A program made the position numbers and the translations under genes. From Campylorhamphus procurvoides (Eukaryota > Chordata > Aves > Passeriformes > Dendrocolaptidae), in assembly GCA_013396655.1 (NCBI GenBank), contig WBMV01000778.1, positions 460,442 to 524,441 on the forward strand: a DNA stretch of 64,000 nucleotides, in the 5' to 3' direction. Below the pieces are notes generated by a model. It was not told the DNA's origin, did no database searches, and saw only the letters and a list, made by a program, of their open reading frames with translations. Positions 36,773 through 47,989 of this stretch are shown here, piece after piece (the stretch's first letter is position 1; every line of letters begins with the position of its first letter).

Positions 36773-37739
36773 GCAGCCCCGGGCCCGCCGCGCTGCCCCG
36801 GGCCAGGCGCAGGTGCGGGCGGGGCCGCCCCGGGCACAGCGCGGCCCGAGGGACATCCCGGCCCAGCCGGACCGGAGCGCCGGCCTGGGGAGCAGGGAAG
36901 GAAGGAAGGATAGGAAGGAAGGATGCCCCGCTTCCCGAAACCATCCCTCTCCCCGGGGGAGGCACCCCAGGCCTCTCCGGGTCCGCGGGAGTGCGTTCGT
37001 ACCAGTCTCTCCCAACAACACTCTTTTTTTTTTTTTTTAATATTTTTAGTTCTAATATCCGTGTTTGGAGTCACTAGAGATTTTCCGCGTGGAAATCTGC
37101 ATGTCTCTCTCTTCTGTGTAATCTTGTATCTGCGTTGCTGCTTTGTAGGGATCTCTGTGATGTGCACACAAGCTGCATATGCTGTAGTTTTAAACATAGA
37201 ACACTTTGTCTTTTATATTTCCTGTAAGCATAAAAATAAGCTTAATCAAATTCTTTTCTCCGTACTTTGGTGGTTTAAAAAAAAAAGAAAAGCATCTATG
37301 CTCAACGTGTTGGATGCCAAATGCCAGCAAAGGGAAGGGAAGGAAGCACACAACCCACAGAAACAGGCAAATCCATGTTTTTATTGGAAAAGGGACACAT
37401 GCTGCCCAATGCCTGGAGGAAGCAGGGTGCAAGCACTAACAGGGCAATTTCATTTTCTCGCTTCCCAACCTCCTAAACAAATGAAAATACATTATTGCAG
37501 TGGGCTAAAACATTTCTAAACTGAGCCATCATCATTAATATTAGAATGCTTTTAGCTGAATATGGCCTCACTCTGGAACAGGCAGGCTCCGTACATTTTT
37601 GTTGCTAATATATCATGGATTAACACTGAAACCTCAAGTCCTGTACATCATGGTGGACTGTGAAGGGTCAGAAGTTCAGAACAGTTTAAATCTGAATTAT
37701 TTAGCACGTGCACACACGACACACTCTTCTGAATTTCCG

Positions 37740-37752
37740 NNCCCCCCCCCCC
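37740..37752. other. two N followed by an 11-base poly-C
   Basis: NN at 37740-37741 then eleven C. This looks like unresolved homopolymer length, not biology. Confidence 0.85.
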
Positions 37753-37787
37753 TTAGTTTTCTCCCTTTCGAACACGAGAGCCCCGCT

Positions 37788-37822
37788 CGGTGTTATTTGC
37801 CCTGGTGCGGTGTTATTTGCCC
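37788..37822 (+). repeat. 20-bp tandem duplication, 1.75 copies
   Basis: CGGTGTTATTTGCCC occurs at 37788-37802 and again at 37808-37822, joined by TGGTG. It lies about 35 bases after the N/poly-C defect, so an assembly artefact is possible. Confidence 0.85.
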
Positions 37823-40800
37823 AGCATATATAGTTGACCCAGAATCCACCAAAGCCAGTGAGAAGAAGTCTCAATGGGACTGTTGACCTAACAAGTAGCA
37901 TGTCAGTCTCCCGATGGCATTTGAATGTTCTCGCAGCAAATGCTCCGAGACAGGAGAGAGCATAAAGCAGAGATTCTTTGGAATCCTTAATTAGACACAG
38001 TGATTTTGGAGTACTGGCTTCTGCCACTATCCTCCAGTGCCTAGTACTTTGTTTTGTGACCTTGAGGTTAAGGATACCAACCAGCCCTGTTTATTTTTAA
38101 TAAAATCTTACAGTTATATGAGACAGTTCTAGGTTTTATTTATTTTTAGCATAAGTGCTTCCATCTTATCTCCCTCACAGTTTTATAGTAAGGATTTAGC
38201 TAATATTTGGACAGCACTTTTAAGCTGTGGAGCTCTGTATGTCTATGATACTGACCATTTTCTGCATTTTTCATTTTAGGAAGGTGCTTTCGTACTCTTT
38301 CACTTCAGGAAGATAGAGTTGAAATCTTGACCTTAGTTTTCCCTTCGAATTTTACCAAATACCTGATTTACAAATGCTGGCATAGGGTCAGATTCTACCT
38401 TCAGTTACAGGTAGTGAATTTCAAAGAATTTCTTGATCCTCAGTGACTTTATTCTAGATCTAAACCAGTTCAACTCAGAATTAATGTCACAATTTCATAT
38501 TCATGAAGAATAAGCATTTGATTACATTGAATATAGCATTCTACATTAATTTCCTTGCTCCAATTTTATTTTAGTAACTTTAGTAATTTAAGAAGAAATC
38601 GCTTCTTTTTATTGTTACTATTTTAATTCCTTTTTCTCTCTGCTTTGATTCTGAGAAAAAAGGGGCTGAAAAGTATTTTGGGAGCATCCTGTCCATGGTG
38701 CAATGAACTAACAGTCAATGAGTTTTTTTTAAAATTAATACCTGGGTCTGGAGAAATTCCCCAGTGCTTGGCATGCTATTCCTGACACTGGAAAAAATCC
38801 ACTGCCAGTCACATTCTTTTGCAGCATTCTGGAAATCCTGTCCTACTCTTATTTAGCCTGTGTTTTCAAGGAGGCAGACTTATGTCCAAGCAATAACACT
38901 GAAAATAAGGATCCTTAAACTGCCAACAAAACAAAAGATCTGTTTCCAGAAAAACAAATATTCTGTGTTGAGGGGTTTATTTGGATGGGTGTGGGTCTTT
39001 TTTTAATAGAATCTGTTACAAGCTTGTGCTTGACAGGTTGAAAATTGTTTGTAAGAACCTCTATTTTGGATTAGGCAGCCTGCAAGACTTTGGTCTCTGG
39101 TAAAGCTTGCTCCACTGAAAGAAGAGATTTCCTCTTTTAGCAATAGATCATTATGTTACAAGGCATGTATTAGAATGAGAATAATACAACTTCCCCTGTC
39201 TTTGCTGATCATATCAAAACTAATGGCATCTTGAATTGTCAGGGCATCAAGTCCATCTTCTGATAAAATATTAGAAGACACACAGATCTATTCATCTTAT
39301 TGGAGATTTCATTTTAGTCTGAAAAATATTTGATGGCAATGCCATTAGATTAGCTGTGGGCATATATTGCAGGGACAAACATAGTAATTGGATACCAGGA
39401 TTTTTCAAAGGGATTCCCATAAATGTTTCCAACTTTATGATAAAACTTATTCTCTGAGTTTGGACATGCTTAAGGGAGAGAAATTCTTATTTAATTTTAA
39501 GGAATTTAAAATAGAGTTCTTTAGATTGTTACTAGAAAGTTCTGACCTTTTTGATTCAATTCATAGGTAATGAAATCTCCAAAATTGTTGCATGAGATTT
39601 TTCTAAGCCATAGCCAAAGAGGAATATCTGCTATGCAAACTTTAACTGCAAGGTTTGACTCCTGCTTTCAGCTAATGAAGATCTCCTTAATTAAATGTTT
39701 ACAACATGGATAATAATGTCAATGCATTAATTTTCTGCTGTCTGAAAATGTTAATAGATCTGGTAGAACATATAGAAAATATGGTAATAGATATTTTGTA
39801 TATTTCCAGGGTTCAGGGGTCCTGAAAAAGTCAATGGAGATCTGAAAGATATCTTAGGGTTTTTTTCAGTCATGTCTTTTTATTTATTTGAAGCATAAAG
39901 ACTGCTTGCTGGTACTTTTAGCATTCATCTGTACATATCTGTTACAATTACCCTTAGCATTTAACAGAAAGATAATCCCCAAAAGAAGCAGGAAATTACA
40001 TTTAAAGTAATTTTTATGTGTGCAGCTTGAGCTAATTGTCAAACATGCACTTAAGATGGATTAAAACTACTAACCTGTGGAATTTGTTGAAAAACATCAT
40101 TGACTTCTATGGACACACCGTGTTTAACGAAATACCTCCTCCCATGGCCAAATCTTCTATCTTTCGAGGAGTAACCAAAGCTGCTGTCAGGGGTGGGAAG
40201 GCAGAGCTGGCAGGTGCAATGTCCTGTCATTTGGAACTGGTTAGAAAAGGATTCTCTCCTTCATGCATCCCAAACCATGCCCACCTCCATGTCATTTGCA
40301 GGGTAGTCATCAAGGCAGCTGACTATTCTTGTGAAATGAATCAACCTTCAGACAAGAAGAGGAGTGTCAGATCATCACTGTTTGGTTGATAACCTATAGA
40401 GGGACTGAAATTATTGTACCATGGGATGAGGAAGGTATGTGATCATCTCCTTAATATCAGACCATTCCTCCCATATTTTTTCACAATATTCTAACTCTCC
40501 AACTTCACATATATCTGATTTTCTCAGGCATTCAGCTTTTTAACCTGACCACAAACTGTTTGCAGACATGTGTGCAGCTCTGCAGGCAGAAGTTATGAAG
40601 TCATTTGCTTGGAATTGGTGAAATAAAGATTTGTGTGATTTTAGGTGTGTGAGCAAAAATGTCCTTGTCCCTGACTTGTCAAGGGAATGAGAAGAGTTTG
40701 ATCCTCTAAGAGCAAGCAGTATATTGAGTTGATTTCTCTTAGCTATGACAGAACCATTTGCTAAAACTTCTCCCTGAAGACAGAAGTGGATTCTGCTGGA

Positions 40801-42401
40801 GTTGTGATTGTGATTTCTGATGGGCAGTAATAAAAGTAAGATCTATTTCACTATATTGCCAGAGTCTAGAGCTCTGTCTTGAATAATGTGAAAACCTCTA
40901 ATGGTTAAGGATGGCAGAGAAGTCAGAGGGTTGTTGCAACTTTTTGAAAGTTTATGAAGATTCTGTTTAACAACTTTATTTCCAGTCACCTCTAGTCCCA
41001 CTCAGTCACACGGAGAGGCATTTTCATTGCCATTGAAGTCAGAGCATCAGCTGCTTGAGTTTCATCAGAGTAACTCTTCTACCCTGGTTTATGAGGGAGG
41101 ATGTAGGAGGAACTGGACTTTCAAGGTGATTTTGGAGAGAGTTGCATTGTTTGATTTGTTTGTCTAAACCAGTAACAATATGTTTCCACCTATTCCTCCT
41201 AATTATACAGGGAAAACTAAAATACATGCCATTTTGAACTGAATGTCTGTATTAAATTGGTTTGACTCCTATTTTCTGCCATCTGTGGCATAACTAGAAC
41301 AGAGAGTGAGAACAAAAAATATAAATGACTCAGTCATATTTCCTTTAGGAGAGACATCATGCCCCCCATTCTTGTCAAATAATTATTTCAGCTCTGAATG
41401 AAGCAGTGTTGTGACACCCTGGGTGCGGGGAAGAGATGCTGCCATTCTGTCATTTAATAGAGGAATGCAAATATATGCTATCATATTTTGGTTCAGCAGC
41501 CACACATAGTTTTTCTGTATGTTTAGATGGCCTCCAAAACAATCTCGGCACAATGCTGGGATGTAATTCAGCCTAATTAAATACTGAATTTTTCCTGTAA
41601 ATGTTAAGTACCTCATAAATGCGGCTGTGGAAAGAACTAGAAGTAGGTTCATGGAAAGGAAAATTGAGACAAGTAGGTGCTGCTGAAGCCTCTCAAAGAC
41701 TTATTGGCCACGTTCATTAGTTGTCACTGACAATACAGGAAATCATATCTAGGCACTTGAGCGAGATGGAGACAGGGCTACACCCTACAATCTTTGTTTT
41801 CCCTTCTGTCCAGACTGACCAGAGAAGGCCCCTTTATAGAAATCTTGATAGACCGAAGTTGATGGTACCTTGTCTTCCTTAGGGATGGAGCTTAGGTGCA
41901 CCTAGGCATGCCAGCATGCCTTGGAGCCTGGAGGTCATCAGAGGTGTCATATGCCTATACACACCTATTTTAGAAGTCTTGATTTACCTCAAAGCTTACA
42001 TATGAGATAGGTGTTTGAGGTAAAAAGATTTTCCCTTCAGTATCTTACAGGCACGGGGGAATTAATCACCACAATACCCTGGAAGGGGGTGGCATCATTG
42101 CTCTGACTGTAACAACAAGTTGTCCTCCTTTATACTTAATGTCTGGTAAAAGTTAGGTTTAAAGTGGTGATGGTGCTTCCAGTTTTGATTTGTTAATGCT
42201 TTCCACAGACTCAGAATGTTATATAGAACTCTTTTTTAATGGATTCCTTTAGGAATCAAGTTTTGAGTAAAGGCCAAATGTTTCTATCACTGAACAAAGA
42301 AGTTATACAGAATCGCATCTACACATAGCACAGGCTAATGGTGAACAAATGGAGGAATAAAGAGGTAAATTATTATTGCTAAATGACCTGAAGTGCTTAA
42401 T

Positions 42402-42620
42402 CATAGAATGGTTTGTGTTGGAAGGTACCTTAAAGATCATCTAGTTACAGCCCCCTCTGCCATGGGCAGGGAACCTTCCATTAGAATAGGTTGCACAAAG
42501 CCCCATCCCTAGCCTTGAACATTTCCAGGGATGGGGCAGCCACAGCTTCTCTGGGCAACCTGTGCCAGGGCCTCACCACCCTCACAGTAAGGAATATCTA
42601 ATATCTAATCTAAACCTACA
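42402..42620 (-). mobile_element. CR1 LINE, 3'-terminal fragment
   Basis: Minus strand: starts at its 3' end with octamer CATTCTATGA, then GGTACCTTCCAACACAAACC-like sequence, CCCATGGCAGAGGGGG, GGGATGGGGCTTTGTGCAACC and GCACAGGTTGCCCAGAGAAG, ending around TTTAGATTAGATATTAG. It is 5'-truncated and non-coding. Confidence 0.92.
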
Positions 42621-42874
42621 CTGGTTCGGTTTATGAAGAGGTCAAGATAAACTGAAAATGAAGTCTGAATATTAGCTAAGTGTAAGGCAAAGTAATAAAG
42701 ACTGAAAGAGAAGAAGCAATGCAGGGCAGGGGCTCTCCTTTGGAAAGCAAGGACTTTGAAAAAGATTTTGGATTCTTTTTGGGTAAGCACCTCAAAATGA
42801 AATCTCACTGTTATTCTGTGGCTAAAAGGGCAATGCAATCCTGAGATGTAAAAAAAAAGTAGTATCAAGCAGAT

Positions 42875-43325
42875 AAGAGCATTTGATGTAGCCCACATGC
42901 ACAACCGTGGTAAGGCTACTGTTAGGAGCCATGTCCAGTTTTGGTGTTCGCAGTTCAAAAGCAATGTGGAAATAGTAAGGTAAGTTCAAAGGAAAGGTAT
43001 GAAAAAGGATTCGGAAAACAAGCGTGACCACACAAGGCATAAGCAGCTCAAGTTATTTAGCTCATCAGGGAAGAAGCTGAGAGAAGTGACTTGGTCACCA
43101 CAGGTAGGTACTGACCCATGGAAAAGATATCCAAGAGTGAGGAGCCGCTTTATCTACCTGACAAAGGCATTACAGGACCCAGTATTTGCAAGCTGTCAGA
43201 CAAATCCACCCTTAAAAGAAGAAACGGTTTCCTAGCCCACAGAGCCCTAAATAATAGTGCTGTTTGCCCTGTAAAAGCTGTCACAGGTAGTGATGTTTAA
43301 GAGGATGTTAAATATGTATTTTTAA
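42875..43325 (+). mobile_element. ancient, degraded CR1-like LINE relic
   Basis: Plus strand. It keeps the order of motifs of old amniote CR1: GTCCAGTTTTGGTGTTCGC, CAGTTCAAAAGCAATGTGG, CAAAGGAAAGGTATGAAAAA, then CTACCTGACAAAGGCATTAC, then CAAGCTGTCAGACAAATCC. The 78-codon frame at 42999-43235 is a remnant. It is far more diverged than the other CR1 copies and lacks the avian octamer, so it probably predates the bird-specific subfamilies. Recognition is from motif order, not from an alignment. Confidence 0.55.
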
Positions 43326-46300
43326 ATACATGCTTTCATATACTTTGTAGAGGGATCTGTACATCTTTCTGTGCATGTGTGAGTGGGAGCTCTGTCAGGA
43401 GGCTGGTGGCGGTTCCTTGTCTCACAGTCTGAGAACCTGTTATTCCTCCTGTTACTCAGGCCCTCGTGAGGCTCTGGGGACCAGCTCTGCTAGGGCTGCT
43501 CTCAGCATCCTCATAACACCTGCAGTTTCAAAAGAGAATAATTATTAGCAAATAATCACTCTCTTGTTTTGTGGCTTTAGTGCGGTCTTGCAGACTGTCA
43601 GGAAGGATTTATTTTTTCTCCTGGATGAAACTGGCCTCATATTATCTAGGTTATTTGGAAATTGTTTCACTTTTCTGCATTTATCTGGAGCATCAGAGAT
43701 GAGCAGCTTGCCTTGGATAGCTCTTTACTACTGTCGTGCATTGGCGCAGACCCACCCTTTTCTCATCATAGGTGCCACAGTTCTACATTTTCCTTTCATA
43801 CATATGGTAAAATTAATTCCAGTAGTTAAATTGATTAGTTCTTTTGCCTCATGTCAGATTGGCAGGGGTCCTGAAGGTTACATGGCTTCCCCAGTGCATA
43901 AGGCACACTGTGCACGCTGGGATCGCTGATATCTTTCTTGTTTATTCCATTTGTACTTTTGCAGAGGTCTTGAGATTGGTGACAGATTCTTTTCGTTTCA
44001 TACGTAAATGTACTCTCCCAAGGACTAAACTGCTGTGCTTTAATTTGGGGGTTTAAAATAGGGATAAAACATATTGCTGTGAGATATACAGGAGATCAGG
44101 CTTGCAGCTCTGTTTTTAAATGCTGTGAAATTTTCTATAAATGGTTTGTATAGTCAATAAGGATATGATTAACAATGTCGTGATGAATATTCTGCACAAA
44201 ATTTTGGCATTTGGAAGTTCAGAGGCTTTTGTATCCAAAAAGACTGATGTGATGATCTCTCTGCCTTCTTTTATTGAATAGTCTATAGAATTTCCCCTGG
44301 TAATTCTTGCATGGAGCATAAATCTTACAGATGAGCTAATGAGAACATTTACAAGCAAACAAATGCAAACACCCAAATCTTATATCTCTTATGGTATTTC
44401 CTGGAAACTCTATTGCATTCCTATCTCGATTATTTGGAGTAATAGTTAGCCAGGTTGATTTTCATAATGTTCTCTAGGACTAATCACAGCCCCATGAGCA
44501 TAGACTAAAATCCTGGCACTGACCAAGCTGTATGAGGGTTTGGTTATGAATAACCCTATTCAGTTATATCCCTAGTGCAGAGCATGGTTAGTAAGCTGGG
44601 GTGTGTACACAGCTACACACATGTAAATAGTGAGAACGGTCCCAGGGAAGTAGAATTCCTCAGTATTTAGGAGAGAAAAACATTAGTGAAAGGAATTATT
44701 TTTTGCTGCCTACACCTTTTGAAGCTTTGTTTCACGGTAGCCAGAGGGAGAAAAAAACCACATTATATGAGTAAATTGTCTGGAGAATGTAACCAGGGCC
44801 CCAGTAAACACTGAGAATGAAAACCCATACGAGTGTGTATTCAAGCAAGTATGTGCAAAGATGGTGTTTTCTGTGAGCACTCTCTTGGAGTGAAATTCTG
44901 CTCTGTAACTAAATAAATGGGAAGAAGTCGGAGTTTGACTGAACTGCCTTGTGCTGTGATTTTCACTGAGGTCCCCTGATTTTCTCTTTTCATTCCTCTT
45001 CCCCTCTGCCCCAGTGCAATTTATGTGGTTGTGCCCAATATTCTGAAAAATTCAGTTGAAATCTGAGATCCCTGGTGACCAACACCAATTTTCAAATGAT
45101 CAGGCTCAGACTGCATGATTTTGGAATGATAGAGTTGGGATATTTTAAATTCTATTCTGTCAAGGAATGATTAGGACATTAATTTGGGCCATATTAGTAC
45201 ATCTCCCCTGTGCTGGTGGGCGGATAGACCCCCTTTCATGTTTAATCTAAAGAGGGATTGATGACTGGTGAGGTTGTCTCACGTAGGGACATCTGCCGCT
45301 GAAATAAATGATGGCTTAGAGAGTGAAAATGTTTAGGCTGCACTCTCTAAATGTGGAGCCTTCTGTGCCAAAGGCAATGAAAGCCCTTAGGTAGCGGCTC
45401 TGTAGATTTTTCTCATTGTGGGCAAAAATAAGAATGTTTTTTAGTATTTGTTAGCCCAAGGCTTCTTTCTTGAAGTTGCTACGGGTTGTTGATGCTGATT
45501 TCACGTTTCATAAATAGCCAAGTCATGTTCAAGAAGCAGAAAACTGACCTCAGAGATGACATAACCACTGGAGGCAGAGGAAAACGGCAGCATTGCTGCT
45601 GAATGACGGTGAAAGAAAAGGGCACCTTTTCCTTGGAGTTTGCCAGCAACTTTTACTTGATGTGTGAGTTTAGTACTCCTGTGTTAGAAGAACAATAAAG
45701 TACCTTTGGATTAGAACAGACTGGAAAAGTTGCTTAATGTGCTTTTTTTACTTTCACATTTAACTCACCACTGCAGAATTCCTCCTACCTGTAACGAATA
45801 ATTTAATTTGGAAAGGCAAATAAGAGCTCATTAGCTGATGCACTGCTACAAAGTAAGTGAGCAGGTTTTGTGCCTAGGGACAGACTTTTACAACCATTTT
45901 GAACTGGCACAATACAGTGCAATAAATGCCATAGCCTGCTCAGTGAGAAAGAGGGAAACACCCTCCTTGCTTTTTTACTTGGATGCAAGTTTTCATCATC
46001 TTAAAACCCCTTGTATTTCAATATTGGGGAAATGGACATATTCCAGGGGATCACATACAGATCAATTAAGCCTGAGTGTTGCCAACAATAAGTCCTATCT
46101 GTTCTGATTTCCTTTACATTCCCTGTGAATTTTGGCTGGACAGGCTCGCCATATCTGAGCATTCCCCATCATACTCCTCAAAAAAGAGGCAGTAATATTT
46201 CTGAAAAGTATTTTTCTTTGTATCTCATTCTATGTCTGGGTATTTTTGGGAGATGTTAAGTTTCCTTCTGTCTTGAAAAGATGGATTGTTACTAATCTCA

Positions 46301-46389
46301 CTGTTTTAAAGTGAGTGTTTAATATAAAACTGTCTTTTTACTTCTATAACAGACATTAGAAGAATAAGACAATAATAATATGTCTAATA
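43326..46389. other. unique AT-rich DNA, no gene seen
   Basis: A plus frame of 121 codons at 43564-43929 has no domain I recognise and no promoter or splice context. No repeat family identified. Confidence 0.45.
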
Positions 46390-46616
46390 ATAGACATTGT
46401 AAGAAATTCTTGACTGTGAGGGTGGTTAAGCACTAGCACAAGTTGTCCAGAGAAGCTGTGCCTGCCCCATCCCTGGAAGTGTTCAAGGCCAGGTTGGATG
46501 GAACTCTGAGCAACCTGTTCTAGTGGAAGGGGTCCCTGCCCATGGCATGGGGAGGGTTGGAACTAGATGACCTTTAGGGTCGCTTCCAACCCAAGCCATT
46601 CTATGACTCTATGATT
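46390..46616 (+). mobile_element. CR1 LINE, 3'-terminal fragment
   Basis: Plus strand: AAGAAATTCTTGACTGTGAG, GTTGTCCAGAGAAGCTGTG, CCCCATCCCTGGAAGTGTTC, GGCCAGGTTGGATGG, GGTTGGAACTAGATGACC, and terminal octamers ATTCTATG and ACTCTATG. It is 5'-truncated and well preserved. Confidence 0.93.
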
Positions 46617-47823
46617 ATTTTCCATAAAACTGCATTTTATCTCACATATCTTAATGATTTTAGGGGAAATCTGAGTGATTTTTGTGAACACCCACCTTAG
46701 TTTCTGGCAACGATTACATGTAGATGTAAAGCCCAGGCAGAGAACCCTCAGGAATGACAGGTCAGGACTCTCAGTATTTTACATCATTAGGTCTGTATAT
46801 GGCTAAAAATTTTCAGTGCTCAAAAGTTAGATCTAGAAAGTATGCAGAGGTCAAAAATCACATTAGCATCTTCTAAAAGTTGCCTCTAATTGAAGTTTTG
46901 ATTCAGTGATGCATAAAAAAGGTATTCAAACTTCTGTAACTTATTGGCAGTGGCTGAAATTCTGGCAGTTTCCACCTGCAGTGGTTGTTTTATGGTTACC
47001 CGAGATCCACATGAGCAAAGCAGATTTATGACTTGTGAAACAAATATTAGCATGGAGCACATCAATCACTTGGCGCAGCTTGGAGCATGTTTTCTCCCAG
47101 TTGGGAAGCCAGACAGGTATCGTTGCAGGGGTGACTCTGCTCACAGGTGTCGTCCCTTTGGCTTGAACGGAGAGCTTTGTGTCTGAGCAGGTGTTTGCTG
47201 GCTGGAGCCCAAGGAAGAACCTCTGGGAACTCTTTATTTCACATGGTACTGGGGCTGTAGGCTTGCAGACCCTCACTCAGTGTTAACAAATAACCATAAT
47301 AACCTCTCATGTTCCTGAAAAGAGAGCATGTTTGGTTGCTCTGGCAGGTATGATTGGCAGCATTTCCAGGCATGTGACAGCATCACCTCTGGACTTGGGG
47401 CCAGCACAGGCAAATAGCAGGCACTGCCTTCAAAACAGCCTGAGGGAGTTCTGCTCTTGATTTGTACTGGCTAGCCTCTCGATACAGAACATTGTCAACA
47501 CTCTAAATGCTAGGAGTTTAGGTGAGTTCAGAAGGGGCTCAGATGAATTCCTGAAGGCAAAACATCAGGGGAGAGCTACTAAACAGAGAGATGCTGTCAC
47601 TGGCTTAAGAAATCCATTTGCTGTAATTAGCTGCAGTGAGGGAAGGCATGCCAGTGAGGAATTGCTGCATAAGCTCCCTGTTTTTTGTTCTTGCCTAGAC
47701 ATCCTCTCTTGGTCCCTGACAGGTAGGGTACAGCCTGACTTCTGATTTTAGATGTTAATTGTAGACCTGAGAAACGATTTTGGTAGTTGGACTCTTCTAG
47801 GGAAAATGTAACTTTTCAACTCA
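46617..47823. other. unique DNA, no gene seen
   Basis: Two overlapping frames on opposite strands at 46941-47276 (111 minus, 80 plus codons) show no splice context or recognisable domain. Confidence 0.45.
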
Positions 47824-47989
47824 GTTGTGAATGTTTCCTCCCTGGAAGGGTTTGAGGCCAGGTTGGGATGGGGCCCTGAGCAACCTGGTCTAGTGGAAAG
47901 TGTCCCTGCCCATGGCAGGGGGTTGTAACTAGATGAATTTTAAGGTCCCTTCCAACCCAAACCGTTCTGTGATTCTGTCATTCTATAAC
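47824..47989 (+). mobile_element. CR1 LINE, 3'-terminal stub
   Basis: Plus strand: CCTCCCTGGAAGGGTTTGAG, GGCCAGGTTGGGATGGGGC, CTGGTCTAGTGGAAAGTGTC, CCTTCCAACCCAAACCG and three degenerate octamers (GTTCTGTG, ATTCTGTC, ATTCTATA). Same subfamily as the copy at 46390. Confidence 0.93.

Larger units (their letters stand above)
35860..37015. promoter_or_regulatory. CpG island, likely promoter and first exon (minus strand favoured)
   Basis: CG dinucleotides rise sharply from about 35860 and are dense between 35970 and 37000 (for example CTGCGGACGGCGCCGAGG), then vanish into AT-rich DNA on both sides. CpG islands mark most vertebrate housekeeping and developmental promoters. A minus-strand donor (CAGTAG|GTGAGG) sits at 36530/36531, and a plus-strand donor (GCGCAG|GTGCGG) follows 36812. 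Since the exon candidates to the left are all minus strand, I favour a minus-strand first exon ending at 36531. Reading frames through the N gap are meaningless. The start codon may lie in the gap. Confidence 0.75.
37016..42401. other. unique AT-rich DNA, no gene seen
   Basis: Upstream of the favoured minus-strand promoter. Contains a two-base gap at 37740-37741, poly-C at 37742-37752 and a 20-bp duplication. A plus frame of 117 codons at 40036-40389 has no recognised domain or splice context. Confidence 0.45.

Noticed and set aside
36260..37197. Frames of 140-303 codons through the CpG island
   Set aside because: They are translated across 102 N and low-complexity GGGAGAA repeat, so the continuity is artificial.
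40036..40389. 117-codon plus frame
   Set aside because: No homologous domain recognised, no regulatory or splice context, and length compatible with chance over 64 kb.
43564..43929. 121-codon plus frame
   Set aside because: Same reasons as 40036-40389; hydrophobic composition reflects T-rich DNA.
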